In this document: positions 50,766 through 58,730 of the stretch, piece by piece | Position numbering within the stretch: the first letter of the stretch is position 1 | Layout: every line of letters starts with the position of its first letter | Position numbers and translations under genes: made by a program | Notes under the pieces: generated by a model | Seen by the model: only the letters and a program-made list of their open reading frames with translations | Database searches by the model: none | Told to the model about the DNA's origin: nothing | Origin: Bacillota bacterium | GTDB lineage: Bacteria; Bacillota; Clostridia; Christensenellales; SZUA-584 | Length of the DNA stretch: 64,000 nucleotides | Direction of reading: 5' to 3' | Assembly (NCBI GenBank): GCA_023459495.1 | Contig: JAEWTL010000078.1 | Coordinates: 62,001 to 126,000, forward strand

Positions 50766-50800
50766 AAAAGACATCCCGCGTGTTCCGCGAAATGTCTTTT
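50766..50800. terminator. Long imperfect hairpin upstream of mreB
   Basis: AAAAGACATCCCGCG (50766-50780) and CGCGAAATGTCTTTT (50786-50800) with loop TGTTC. A- and T-tracts on both ends give a bidirectional terminator shape. No gene ends here, so it may be a leader attenuator of mreB or close a small RNA. Confidence 0.5.
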
Positions 50801-50951
50801 CGGTTGCATCGCTGCGTCTCTATGATGATAACGTGTCAACTATGATTTGTCAACTCTGGTTCTGCATGGCATTTAATGGTCACGCCTAAAGTTAATGGCA
50901 CACAGAGGATTTAATTCCTGTCGGCTTATACGCCAATTAACTGAAACTTAC

Positions 50952-51070
50952 TTATCCAGATAAAATAACCGCTGGATAACTGTCCTGTGCTTCGCACAAA
51001 CTATTACGGAGGCGGAAAACAAAAACGATTGTCCGCCGAAGTAAATTGCTCTTGTTTATCATAAGAGCAA
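50952..51070 (+). ncRNA. Structured leader of the first DUF1540 gene (candidate RNA element)
   Basis: Four consecutive stems: TTATCCAG/CTGGATAA (50952-50979), TGTGC/GCACA with a TTC loop (50986-50998), GGCGGA/TCCGCC (51011-51037) and TTGCTCTT/AAGAGCAA (51046-51070). The last ends about 20 nt before the ribosome site. Not recognised as a known riboswitch. Confidence 0.4.
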
Positions 51071-51103
51071 TAGCAGTGGCGAAACAAGAAGGAGGAATAA
51101 CCA

Positions 51104-51265
51104 ATGGAAGCACCGAAGATGCAGGTTAACTGCACGGTGGACAACTGTAAATTTAACCGGGACCATTTATGCTATGCGCAGAGTATCAAAGTGGATGCGA
51201 CGGGCAGCCACCACGCAAGCAGCAGCGACAGCACACACTGCTCCACATTTATCGACGAGCATTGA
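51104..51265 (+). CDS. DUF1540 small Cys-rich protein (copy 1)
   Basis: 53 residues starting MEAPKMQVNC behind GAAGGAGGAATAACC. The four DUF1540 cysteines are at VNCTVDNC, HLCYA and THCSTF. Probably metal-binding. Terminator follows at 51286. A near relative lies 141 nt downstream. Confidence 0.85.
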   Translation: MEAPKMQVNCTVDNCKFNRDHLCYAQSIKVDATGSHHASSSDSTHCSTFIDEH

Positions 51266-51285
51266 AACGAAGCTTCGCAGCAAGA

Positions 51286-51316
51286 ACGAAACGGCATAGC
51301 CGTTTCGTCTTTTTTT
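51286..51316 (+). terminator. Terminator of the first DUF1540 gene
   Basis: ACGAAACGGC (51286-51295), ATA, GCCGTTTCGT (51299-51308), then a T-run. Confidence 0.9.
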
Positions 51317-51406
51317 ACCGCCTGGGTTGCAATGTTTGATGGATGGATAGTCAAAACCAGAGCAGAATAATCAGTAGCGAAACATTTGTTGAAAGGGGAT
51401 GAAATA

Positions 51407-51568
51407 ATGCAAGCGCCTAGTATGAAAGTCAAATGCGGCGTCGACAATTGCAAGCACAACCAGGGTCATATGTGCCACGCGGGAGACCTCGAGGTCAACG
51501 CGATGGGCGACCAGCACGCGGAAACGAGCGACGGCACCTGCTGCCGCACGTTCACCAACAAACATTGA
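51407..51568 (+). CDS. DUF1540 small Cys-rich protein (copy 2)
   Basis: 53 residues from ATG 51407 (GAAAGGGGATG upstream). Opens MQAPSMKVKCGVDNCKHNQG and keeps the same cysteines, with one extra Cys (GTCCRTF). Same length as copy 1. Own terminator at 51619-51650, so each copy is a separate transcription unit. Confidence 0.87.
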   Translation: MQAPSMKVKCGVDNCKHNQGHMCHAGDLEVNAMGDQHAETSDGTCCRTFTNKH

Positions 51569-51618
51569 GGAAGTGCAGAACAAACTCTGTAAACGAAGAT
51601 CGCTGCCGCAGACGCGGC

Positions 51619-51650
51619 AATACGGGACGGCATTGCCGCCCCGTATTTTT
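51619..51650 (+). terminator. Terminator of the second DUF1540 gene
   Basis: AATACGGGACGGC (51619-51631) pairs with GCCGCCCCGTATT (one A/C mismatch), followed by TTTT. Confidence 0.88.
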
Positions 51651-51680
51651 ACTGCCTGCGCGAAAGCCAACTTGCGGATA

Positions 51681-52910
51681 TCATAGGTTTTCGGCAGGTG
51701 TTTTTTTCGCCATAATCCGCCGGACAATTGCAGTCAACTCCTCCGTGCCGAACAGTACCGGCGGCGGATACCATGGGTTCGCTTCACCAATGGCCCACTT
51801 CACCATCTGAGGGATGTCCTCTTCCTTAATGAAATCAAACGTTTCCGGAAGGCCCATATCGTGGTTCATTTTTCGTATGGCTGCGATAAAAGCCACCGCC
51901 GCCTGCGCCTCCGTTTTGCCCGCCACGTCCAGTTCTGCCACTGCCGCAAGCTTTGCCAGCTGCGGATGCACACGGCTGCCAAACGCCTCCAGCACATAGG
52001 GCAATATCACGGCATTAGCCCGCCCATGCGGCGTACCGTAAATGCCGCCGAGCGTGTGCGCGATGGGATGAACATAGGTAAGCCCGGCACGCGTGAACGA
52101 GTCGCCCGCGTAGAACGAGGCCAGCAGCATGTTCATGCGCGCTTCCATATCCGCGCCGTTCTGATACGCCTCTGGCAGGTTGGCGAAGATCAGCTTTACA
52201 GCTTCCTCGGATAGTCGGCGGCACTTGCCCGATACGCCGCGCGTGATGTACGCCTCCACCGCGTGCGTCAGCGCATCCATACCGGTATCCGCTGTGATGG
52301 AGCGCGGCAGCGTCGCAGTCAGCTTCGGGTCCAGCACAGCGCAAACGGGCAACAGTCTCGGATCGTTGATGGCGTATTTATGATGGTGCTCATCCGTCAC
52401 CACCGCGGCAATGGTAACCTCAGAGCCCGTGCCCGCCGTGGTGGGAATGGCGAAAATAGGTGGCAGCTTTTTGCCGATCTTCAGAAAGCCGCCCATACGA
52501 GCGATGCTCTTCCTGGGTAGCGCGACGCGCGCAGCCGCGATCTTGGCCGTATCGATGACGCTGCCGCCGCCCATGGCGACAAGCGCATCGCAGCCCTCCT
52601 GCGCGTAGATCTTTGCGGCCTGCTCGATCATGTCGGAACGGGGATTAGGCATCACCGCGTCGAATATTGTGCAACGAATGTTTGCGACTTTAAGTGCCTC
52701 CAGCAGCGGCCCCGGCAGGCCAATCTTGATCAGGTTGCTGTCTGTGACGAACAGCGTATGCGTAACGCCCCGCCGTTTCATTTCTTCTGGGAGCTTCAGT
52801 ACGCAGTTCTCACCGGTGAGCAGCGTCGGCGCGGGCCAATAAAGAAAGTATGATGCCTTGTAGAAGAAGAACTGGAAAACGCGGTACGCTAAGTATTTGG
52901 GCCGGAACAT
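51681..52910 (-). CDS. Iron-containing alcohol dehydrogenase
   Basis: 409 residues from ATG 52910 (AGAGGTGGTGTT upstream). NAD(P) site AMGGGSVIDTAK, PTTAGTGSEVT, the metal region D-x3-H in MDALTHAVEAY, and HPIAHTLGGIYGTPHGRANA supplying the His ligands. A short hydrophobic N-terminus (FQFFFYKASYFLYW) precedes the domain; this form is seen in some clostridial Fe-ADHs. Likely butanol/ethanol or 1,3-diol type; substrate not readable. Confidence 0.92.
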   Translation of the reverse strand: MFRPKYLAYRVFQFFFYKASYFLYWPAPTLLTGENCVLKLPEEMKRRGVTHTLFVTDSNLIKIGLPGPLLEALKVANIRCTIFDAVMPNPRSDMIEQAAKIYAQEGCDALVAMGGGSVIDTAKIAAARVALPRKSIARMGGFLKIGKKLPPIFAIPTTAGTGSEVTIAAVVTDEHHHKYAINDPRLLPVCAVLDPKLTATLPRSITADTGMDALTHAVEAYITRGVSGKCRRLSEEAVKLIFANLPEAYQNGADMEARMNMLLASFYAGDSFTRAGLTYVHPIAHTLGGIYGTPHGRANAVILPYVLEAFGSRVHPQLAKLAAVAELDVAGKTEAQAAVAFIAAIRKMNHDMGLPETFDFIKEEDIPQMVKWAIGEANPWYPPPVLFGTEELTAIVRRIMAKKTPAENL

Positions 52911-53423
52911 AACACCACCTCTTTTCATTTTCAGTTGTGAGACCCTTGGCTGCCACTTGAGTCGATATGCTTTTTGCCAAAACCATTCCCCGTAAGCCTT
53001 GGGGACTGGGCTCAATGGATATTCCTGTCGGGCCGGGCAGCCTGTTGAATGATACATGTATTGTACACTGCCGATACCGATCCGTCAAAACCTAATGTTC
53101 AGCATAGTTTTAGCCCGTACAGTGCAGCTGGAGGAGGAATATCCGCGCATATTATGAAACCCTCATGTTGCTCTCCCGGCTCTTTACAGATATAATTGGC
53201 CTGAGTCAAAGTAGATTAGAGACACCGACAGCTGTATCACGTGATATCCCGCGAACCCAACCACCAAACGTTCATTAGATGCAGTCGATCTTGCCCTGAC
53301 CGTTGCTTCCGCAATCGATGCAGCTGACCCGATAGTCTCAATCATAATATGCGAGAAGGTTGCGAGGCCTGCGTGGAGGTTGTAAAGGATAACAGACCCG
53401 AGCTCAGCAAGAAAGGAAAGCCT
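52911..53423. other. Gap of about 510 nt without a convincing gene
   Basis: Contains a ribosome-site-like GGAGGAGG at about 53130 with only very short frames after it. An open run reading MLLSRLFTDIIGLSQSRLET (near 53165) ends after about 35 codons. No terminator, RNA or repeat identified. Confidence 0.5.
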
Positions 53424-53750
53424 ATGAGCAAAACGTTTTTCGGACAGATCGGGCGTTTAAAGCCAGAGAAGATTGCGGAGTACCGGGAGATGCACCTTTC
53501 CCCTTGGCCCGAGTTGCTCGACCTCATCCGCGAGTGCAACATTACAAATTATTCGATATTCCTGCACGGGGACATCGCGTTCTCGTACTTTGAATATATC
53601 GGCGAAGACTACGACGCCGATATGGAGCGAATGGCGCAGAGCCCGGTCATGCAACACTGGTGGACCTTCTCCAAGCCGTGCTTTGTACAGTTCGCGTTCG
53701 ACAGCGCGCAGTTTTACTGCGATATGGAGCGGGTCTTCTACACCACATAG
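53424..53750 (+). CDS. rhaM: L-rhamnose mutarotase family protein
   Basis: 108 residues from ATG 53424 (GAAAGGAAAGCC upstream). Matches RhaM (DUF718), which interconverts the alpha and beta anomers of L-rhamnose: FFGQIGRLKPEKIAEYREMH, NITNYSIFLHGDIAFSYFEY, DMERMAQSPVMQHWW. The conserved active-site His/Tyr/Trp positions appear kept. No rhaABD genes nearby; the next gene is a transporter 44 nt on. Confidence 0.87.
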   Translation: MSKTFFGQIGRLKPEKIAEYREMHLSPWPELLDLIRECNITNYSIFLHGDIAFSYFEYIGEDYDADMERMAQSPVMQHWWTFSKPCFVQFAFDSAQFYCDMERVFYTT

Positions 53751-53794
53751 CAATAAATCGGCCCGTTGGGCAGCCAAATAGAAGGAGAATGCGT

Positions 53795-54955
53795 TTGCAG
53801 TACAGACAACACCGGGGACTTCTCATCGCCGTATCGTACGCAACGACCTGTATGCTCGGCGTCTATGTGACAGTATACCAGTACACCATCCTCACCATTG
53901 CGCAGAGCTTTGGCGTCAACGCCGCGGTGATGGGGTTCATGATCGGCATGCAGTACCTCGGTATGTCCGCGCCGCCGCTGTTCATCGGCATGTTCAGCGG
54001 CAGATACGGCAAGAAGAAATTGCTGATTGCCTCCTACGCGTTCATCATACTGGGCGCGCTGCTCGTCGGCTTTACGCATAGCATCGCCGCATTCATCGGT
54101 TCAGTATTCATCATCGGCGCGGGCTTTTCCGTCACCGAGGCGACGACCTCCGCCGTATTATCGGACGAGTTCCCGGAGGCTTCGCGCAGACACCTCAACT
54201 TCTCGCAGGTGGGCTTTTCCGTTGGCGCGCTCGCTGGCCCGCTGATTGCAGAATCGCTGATTAGCCGCGGTGTGGCGGTGATGCACCTTTATCTGCTCTG
54301 CGGCGCGGCGTTTTTGCTGCTTGCTCTGCTGTTCCTGTCCACACGGCATCACAACGATAAAGGTGCTGCCCCGACAGCGGTTACAAATCCACTGAAGCTG
54401 CTCGGCAGCCGCGCCTTCCTGTTCCTTGCGCTGGGAATATGCGTCTACGTGGGGCTCGAAACGGTGATCGCCAACTATACGGACAGCTACTACGAGCTGT
54501 CACTTCACGAACCCGCTTTCAGCGCGCTGGCGCTTTCGCTGTTCTGGGGCGCGATGATGCCTTCCCGCCTGCTCGCGGGCATCATCAGAACCGGTATGAA
54601 AAAGATTTTTTTGTCGCTTTCTGCACTGCTGATCGTCTCCGTACTTGCCGCAATGCTGGTGCCAAACCTCACAGCCAAGCTCGTCTGCTTTGCGTTGGCC
54701 GGGTTTGCGTGCGGGCCGCTCTGGCCGCTGATGATGGACGCGGCCGCGCAGCGCAGCAAGGGCTCCTCAGGGCCCGTGCTCGGTGTGATGATGGCATTTT
54801 CCGGCCTCGGCGGGGCGGTGCTGCCTTTCGCTGTCGGCGGGATCGTCAACGCGTCCGACCCGTCCTCGGCATATTACCTATGCGCGGCGGCGGCGGTTTT
54901 GATGCTTGGAATGTACCTGCTATCCCTGAGAACCAAAACGGAAAAAGGGCTGTAG
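53795..54955 (+). CDS. MFS transporter
   Basis: About 386 residues with 12 membrane helices. TTG 53795 is the best start: AAGGAG lies 7 nt upstream, while ATG 53789 is too close. GRYGKKKLLIASYAFIILGA is the loop 2-3 MFS motif; SFSVTEATTSAVL-like helices follow. Resembles sugar/fucose-permease type carriers. Paired with the mutarotase, so uptake of L-rhamnose or a similar deoxysugar is a fair guess. Confidence 0.88.
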   Translation: MQYRQHRGLLIAVSYATTCMLGVYVTVYQYTILTIAQSFGVNAAVMGFMIGMQYLGMSAPPLFIGMFSGRYGKKKLLIASYAFIILGALLVGFTHSIAAFIGSVFIIGAGFSVTEATTSAVLSDEFPEASRRHLNFSQVGFSVGALAGPLIAESLISRGVAVMHLYLLCGAAFLLLALLFLSTRHHNDKGAAPTAVTNPLKLLGSRAFLFLALGICVYVGLETVIANYTDSYYELSLHEPAFSALALSLFWGAMMPSRLLAGIIRTGMKKIFLSLSALLIVSVLAAMLVPNLTAKLVCFALAGFACGPLWPLMMDAAAQRSKGSSGPVLGVMMAFSGLGGAVLPFAVGGIVNASDPSSAYYLCAAAAVLMLGMYLLSLRTKTEKGL

Positions 54956-54992
54956 CTTAAACGTCACATGCGTAGATGCGCGAGCTTTCGCC

Positions 54993-55200
54993 CTACGGAT
55001 GATACCCTTCGCCAATGTATTGAAACCCGTATTTTTCATAGTATCCGATATGGCCGGTGCAGAGATAAAGTCTCTGGTATCCGGCCTTATTTTGACTTCC
55101 TTCGCTTTCTGAATGAACCGACTGTCCAGCGTCTTTCCGCTGAAAATACGCGACCGCGCGCTCCCAGATATGCGGACGACCAACCCGCAAAAACCACACG
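54993..55200 (-). pseudogene. GNAT acetyltransferase remnant (C-terminal part)
   Basis: The frame ending at 54993 reads AGYQRLYLCTGHIGYYEKYG then FQYIGEG, a typical GNAT C-terminus. The preceding helix (DSRFIQKAKEV) is in another frame, so a frameshift separates them. The N-terminal half is missing. Not functional. Confidence 0.65.
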
Positions 55201-55202
55201 CA

Positions 55203-55991
55203 TCATGCTGTTTCAGCTGCCGCAGTTTTGGGTCGGTTTGCGCTGATCTGTGAGATGGCCAGCACGACGAAAAGCACCGCGTACAGCGCTATTTTTATGA
55301 TTTTTACTTTCAGGCTTTGCACAAACATCTCACCCATGAGATTCATCGTATAATGGACAATTATCGCAAGCAGGATGCTGCCTCCGCTTCGCAGATACAC
55401 CCAGCCGGTAATGAGCGAGAGCAGCAGCAGATTCACGAAGAATAAGTAGAAATCCGGAGTGAAAAATCCAAGGTTGTTTTGAATACTGCCCTTTACGAAG
55501 AACAGCGGCACATGCCACAGCATCCACAACGCTGCCACGATCGCCTGTCCACGAAACACGCTTTTGGCGGCGAGTGTATCCAGACCTACGCCGCGCCATG
55601 AGAACTCCTCGGGCAGCGGTCCGAACATCAGCAGGAAGAGCGGATAGGTCCACCCCGCCTGAACGAACGCGTCCTGCAGCGTAAACAGCTGCACAGGTCC
55701 GCCCGATAGCAGGCTGTCCGCTGCGCACGCAATGCCCGTTGCCAGAAACGGCATAAAGAGCGCAACCAGCCATACGGCTGCAGGTATGCCTTTCATCCGC
55801 ACGATGCGGGACAGGTAATCTTTTTTCTGCTGCTTGTTATAAGACCAGATGAAGTGAACGATTGCTGCAATGAGGGGGCCAATTCCGCCGATGCTGACCA
55901 ACGCCGTGGTGTCCATCCGGCTGCCCAGCAGGTTGCCTGCCAGCCATACACCCCAGGAATAACCGAAGGCGATCAGATAAAACCGTACCAT
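55203..55991 (-). CDS. CPBP family intramembrane metalloprotease
   Basis: 262 residues, about eight membrane helices. Motif 1 PLPEEFSWRG (EExxxR type), motif 2 ALWMLWHVPLFF, and motif 3 IIVHYTMNLMGE are all present, so this copy should be catalytically competent, unlike the two CPBP-fold proteins at 58731-61012. Relatives process prenylated peptides or bacteriocins, and some confer self-immunity. ATG/GTG start at 55991. Confidence 0.88.
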   Translation of the reverse strand: MVRFYLIAFGYSWGVWLAGNLLGSRMDTTALVSIGGIGPLIAAIVHFIWSYNKQQKKDYLSRIVRMKGIPAAVWLVALFMPFLATGIACAADSLLSGGPVQLFTLQDAFVQAGWTYPLFLLMFGPLPEEFSWRGVGLDTLAAKSVFRGQAIVAALWMLWHVPLFFVKGSIQNNLGFFTPDFYLFFVNLLLLSLITGWVYLRSGGSILLAIIVHYTMNLMGEMFVQSLKVKIIKIALYAVLFVVLAISQISANRPKTAAAETA

Positions 55992-56017
55992 AACACTGCC
56001 TCTTTGCCTGTGTATAA

Positions 56018-56482
56018 TTACGCTTCGGGATAGACGACGGTGAAATCCTCAAAAATGACCTGCATGTCCTCCGAAAACGCATAGCCCAGTGCCTGCGCCT
56101 CCTGTGTAAACGCACGGATATGCCCTTGCCGCCAGCTTTCCAAACTCTCATCCTCGCCCTCTCGGATAGCCATATCAAAGCTGACATCGCGGAAGGGCAG
56201 TACCGTTACCTGCGTCGTTTGGATCACACATCTGGGCGTGCCTGCCCAGTCCGTGACGATGCTCATGCTGCCCGGTTTGGGCAGCGGGTCGCCTTCGATC
56301 TCAAACGAACGGACGCTGGAGCTGGTCGCGCACTTTTTTCCTTCCAGCACGAGTGCCAGCAGTTCATTCGCCAGCGACTCGTTATAGCCAAAATAAAAGC
56401 AGTACGCATACTGAATCGATGCGTCCCTGCCCGTAAGGCGGAGAAACTCCGCCCAATATTGTTCTATCTTACGGTTATCCAT
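56018..56482 (-). CDS. ASCH domain protein
   Basis: 154 residues: YAYCFYFGYNESLANELLAL, GKKCATSSSVRSFEIEGDPL, and C-terminal SLESWRQGHIRAFTQEAQ. ASCH folds are PUA-like and bind RNA or modified nucleosides; some cleave N4-acetylcytidine. Ends 27 nt before the CPBP gene. Start ATG 56482. Confidence 0.87.
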   Translation of the reverse strand: MDNRKIEQYWAEFLRLTGRDASIQYAYCFYFGYNESLANELLALVLEGKKCATSSSVRSFEIEGDPLPKPGSMSIVTDWAGTPRCVIQTTQVTVLPFRDVSFDMAIREGEDESLESWRQGHIRAFTQEAQALGYAFSEDMQVIFEDFTVVYPEA

Positions 56483-56492
56483 CAGCCAGCGC

Positions 56493-56900
56493 CTACCGAA
56501 GGCTGTAGTCGCCTAACGTGCTGAGCCTGTCCTTTTCCTTCAGGATTACGTCGTACAGGCTGATGTCCAGCGCATTGCACAAGGACGCGAGGTAGAACAG
56601 CGCTCCCCCCAGCTCGTCCTCCACCGTAGAGCGGCATTCCCCGCATAGCTTGCCCTTCATCTGAGAGGACAACAGCCGCGAAAGCTCCTCTACGCTGGCT
56701 TCCTCCGGAAACGACTGCTTCCTGCCATCGATGCCGATACATCCGCAATGCGTAACCGCCTTGACCACGGCCCGGTTGACGCGGCCCGTGCTGGTCTGAA
56801 CCTTCGACAGTATATCGAGGATGCTCCGGTTGCGCACCAACAGCTCATTGACGACGTTTTGAAAATCCTCTGCATGAATATCCTTGATCGAGTTGCCCAT
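56493..56900 (-). CDS. Conserved clostridial protein with CGCI and CGEC motifs
   Basis: About 135 residues from ATG 56900 (AAAGGGGCGTAT upstream). The pattern DFQNVVNELLVRNRSILDIL, VTHCGCIGIDGRKQ, GKLCGECRSTVEDELGGALF and LYDVILKEKDRLSTLGDYSL is recurrent in Clostridia. Two Cys pairs suggest Zn or redox binding; the helical layout recalls MazG-like nucleotide pyrophosphohydrolases (uncertain). 10 nt upstream of the ASCH gene. Confidence 0.7.
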   Translation of the reverse strand: MGNSIKDIHAEDFQNVVNELLVRNRSILDILSKVQTSTGRVNRAVVKAVTHCGCIGIDGRKQSFPEEASVEELSRLLSSQMKGKLCGECRSTVEDELGGALFYLASLCNALDISLYDVILKEKDRLSTLGDYSLR

Positions 56901-57013
56901 ATACGCCCCTTTCAACTATCCCCCATCTCTTTATATCCTATATTATATATCTGCGCCCTGAATTGTCAAAGACTGAATTTTGTCGCAATATGAGAGAACT
57001 CTCCGCCGCCGGG

Positions 57014-57529
57014 TCAGCATTCGATGCCCCGCCTTGCGTCCTGCCCCAGCTCGTAGTAGTGCTTCACTTCCCGCATCTCGGTGACAAGGTGGGCGGCGTC
57101 TATGATCCGCTGCGGCGCATCCCGTCCGGTCAGCACCAGTTCCGTGCCGCCCCGGTTTTCGATGAGGCCCAGCACCTCGTCCTCCGTCAAAAGGCCACAG
57201 GCCATTGCCGCCATCGCTTCGTCCAGCACCATGAGGTCGGCGCTGTTCAGCCAACCGGTTATAACGGGCAGAGCGTTCAGTGCGTCCGCACGGGCCTGCG
57301 ATCTCTCCTCCTGCGTCATATTCGGAAAGAACTTTTTGCATTCCGAAACGCGCAGATATTCCACGCCGAGCCGTTCCAGCGCGTCCACCTCACCCGAGCT
57401 GCGGCCCTTCATGAACTGTACGAATTTGACGCACAGACCCCGGCCCGCCGCGCGGACGGCCAGCCCGGTTGCCGCGGTAGTCTTGCCTTTGCCGTTTCCG
57501 GTATAGACGTGTACGTAAGACTGCTTCAT
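57014..57529 (-). CDS. cobO: Cob(I)yrinic acid a,c-diamide adenosyltransferase
   Basis: About 171 residues from ATG 57529 (GGAAGGGCAGG upstream). P-loop YTGNGKGKTTAATGLAVRAA, VKFVQFMKGR, then LMVLDEAMAAMACGLLTEDE and LVLTGRDAPQRIIDAAHLVT. This is the CobA/BtuR type that attaches the adenosyl group to cobalamin precursors. Isolated from other cobalamin genes; no B12 riboswitch seen. Complete length. Confidence 0.93.
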   Translation of the reverse strand: MKQSYVHVYTGNGKGKTTAATGLAVRAAGRGLCVKFVQFMKGRSSGEVDALERLGVEYLRVSECKKFFPNMTQEERSQARADALNALPVITGWLNSADLMVLDEAMAAMACGLLTEDEVLGLIENRGGTELVLTGRDAPQRIIDAAHLVTEMREVKHYYELGQDARRGIEC

Positions 57530-57635
57530 CCTGCCCTTCCTTTTCGTTAGCATATCATATTTTTCATAGAGGGTGCAACATTCAGTGGGCAGCGGAAGGG
57601 ATTTATGCTATACTGTGTTCCTGAAAGGAAACACC

Positions 57636-58430
57636 ATGGCACTCACATTCATTCCACTTTTTTCCGGGTCCTCGGGCAATGCAACGCTCGTGTGTTCCGG
57701 TCGCACCAAAGTGCTCATCGACGCAGGGGTTTCGGGCAGCCGGCTGGAAGAGGCGCTGGCGGGTGCGGGCGAGGATATCCGCGACGTGCGCGGCATCCTG
57801 ATTACGCACGAACACAACGATCATATCGCGGGCGCAGGCGTGCTTTCGCGCAAGCATAACATTCCCATCTATGCCACGGATGGAACGTGGCAGGCGGGCG
57901 TCAAGAAGCTGGGCAGCGTGCATCCGCGGCACGTTCGGATCATCGACAAAACTGAGTTCTTCATCGACGATCTGTTGGTTGAGCCGTTCGCTATCCCACA
58001 TGACGCTGCCGAACCGGTGGGTTATTGTGTCTCCAGCGGCAACCGCCGCGTGGCTGTGGCGACCGACCTCGGGTGGTTCCCGCAGAGCGTGGAATATCGG
58101 CTGCACAAGTGCGACCTTGTACTGCTGGAAGCCAATCACGACGTAAACATGCTCGTTGCGGGACGTTATCCGCGCTCGCTCAAGGAGCGCATCCGGTCGC
58201 GCAGCGGACATCTTTCCAACGACGAGGCGGGCGACGCTGCCGTCAAACTTGTGGCCGCGGGCGTCACCTCCATCCTCCTTGGCCACCTGAGCCGCGAGAA
58301 CAATGAAGAGCCCATCGCCTACCGCACGGTTACCGACGCACTGCTCGCGCAGGGCATCAAGCCGGGCCGCGACATGAGCCTCGGCGTGGCATTCCGTGAC
58401 CAGGTGACGGGCAGGTTTGAAATAAAATAA
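57636..58430 (+). CDS. MBL-fold metallohydrolase, YycJ/WalJ type
   Basis: 264 residues from ATG 57636 (GAAAGGAAACACC upstream). Metal motif THEHNDHIAGA; GSSGNATLV opening; later LGHLSRENN His. YycJ-like enzymes are thought to be 5'-3' exonucleases linked to WalKR and lie near the origin in many Firmicutes; consistent with rlmH and parB to the right. No walRK here. Terminator AAGCGC/GCGCTT follows at 58434. Confidence 0.9.
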   Translation: MALTFIPLFSGSSGNATLVCSGRTKVLIDAGVSGSRLEEALAGAGEDIRDVRGILITHEHNDHIAGAGVLSRKHNIPIYATDGTWQAGVKKLGSVHPRHVRIIDKTEFFIDDLLVEPFAIPHDAAEPVGYCVSSGNRRVAVATDLGWFPQSVEYRLHKCDLVLLEANHDVNMLVAGRYPRSLKERIRSRSGHLSNDEAGDAAVKLVAAGVTSILLGHLSRENNEEPIAYRTVTDALLAQGIKPGRDMSLGVAFRDQVTGRFEIK

Positions 58431-58433
58431 TAA

Positions 58434-58460
58434 AAGCGCTGGCGTACGGCGCTTCTTTAT
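58434..58460 (+). terminator. Terminator of the MBL hydrolase gene
   Basis: AAGCGC (58434-58439) and GCGCTT (58449-58454) followed by CTTTAT. Confidence 0.7.
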
Positions 58461-58470
58461 TAAATGTTAT

Positions 58471-58530
58471 CAGGGGCTTAACCCCCGCACCCCCACCGAA
58501 GGGACATTGTCCCTTTGGAATCCCTTCGTT
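58471..58530. repeat. Short palindromic repeat element
   Basis: GGGG/CCCC around 58473-58486, a C-rich run, then AAGGGAC-ATT-GTCCCTT (58499-58515). Style matches dispersed elements of clostridial genomes; no coding content. Confidence 0.5.
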
Positions 58531-58657
58531 GAAACGCCCTTCGGTTGTTTCGCAAAAATCAATTTCCCTCCGAATTAAAATAGTTAGCGAATCCGCATAG
58601 GAAAATTTCAATTCATCTGTCATGCCAATGTGAGCAAACGGGATCCCATTTATTGAA

Positions 58658-58686
58658 TTGCTAATCGCACTTTATTGCCTTATAAT
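58658..58686 (+). promoter_or_regulatory. Sigma-A-type promoter of the CPBP-fold pair
   Basis: TTGCTA (58658-58663), 17-nt spacer, TATAAT (58681-58686), 45 nt before the first gene. Confidence 0.75.
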
Positions 58687-58730
58687 AGCAATATGCCCAA
58701 CTTAGCTACCATTCAACAAGGAGGCGTCCT

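Noticed and set aside
57530..57635. Search for a cobalamin riboswitch ahead of cobO
   Set aside because: The divergent gap is only about 100 nt and has no B12-box-like sequence.
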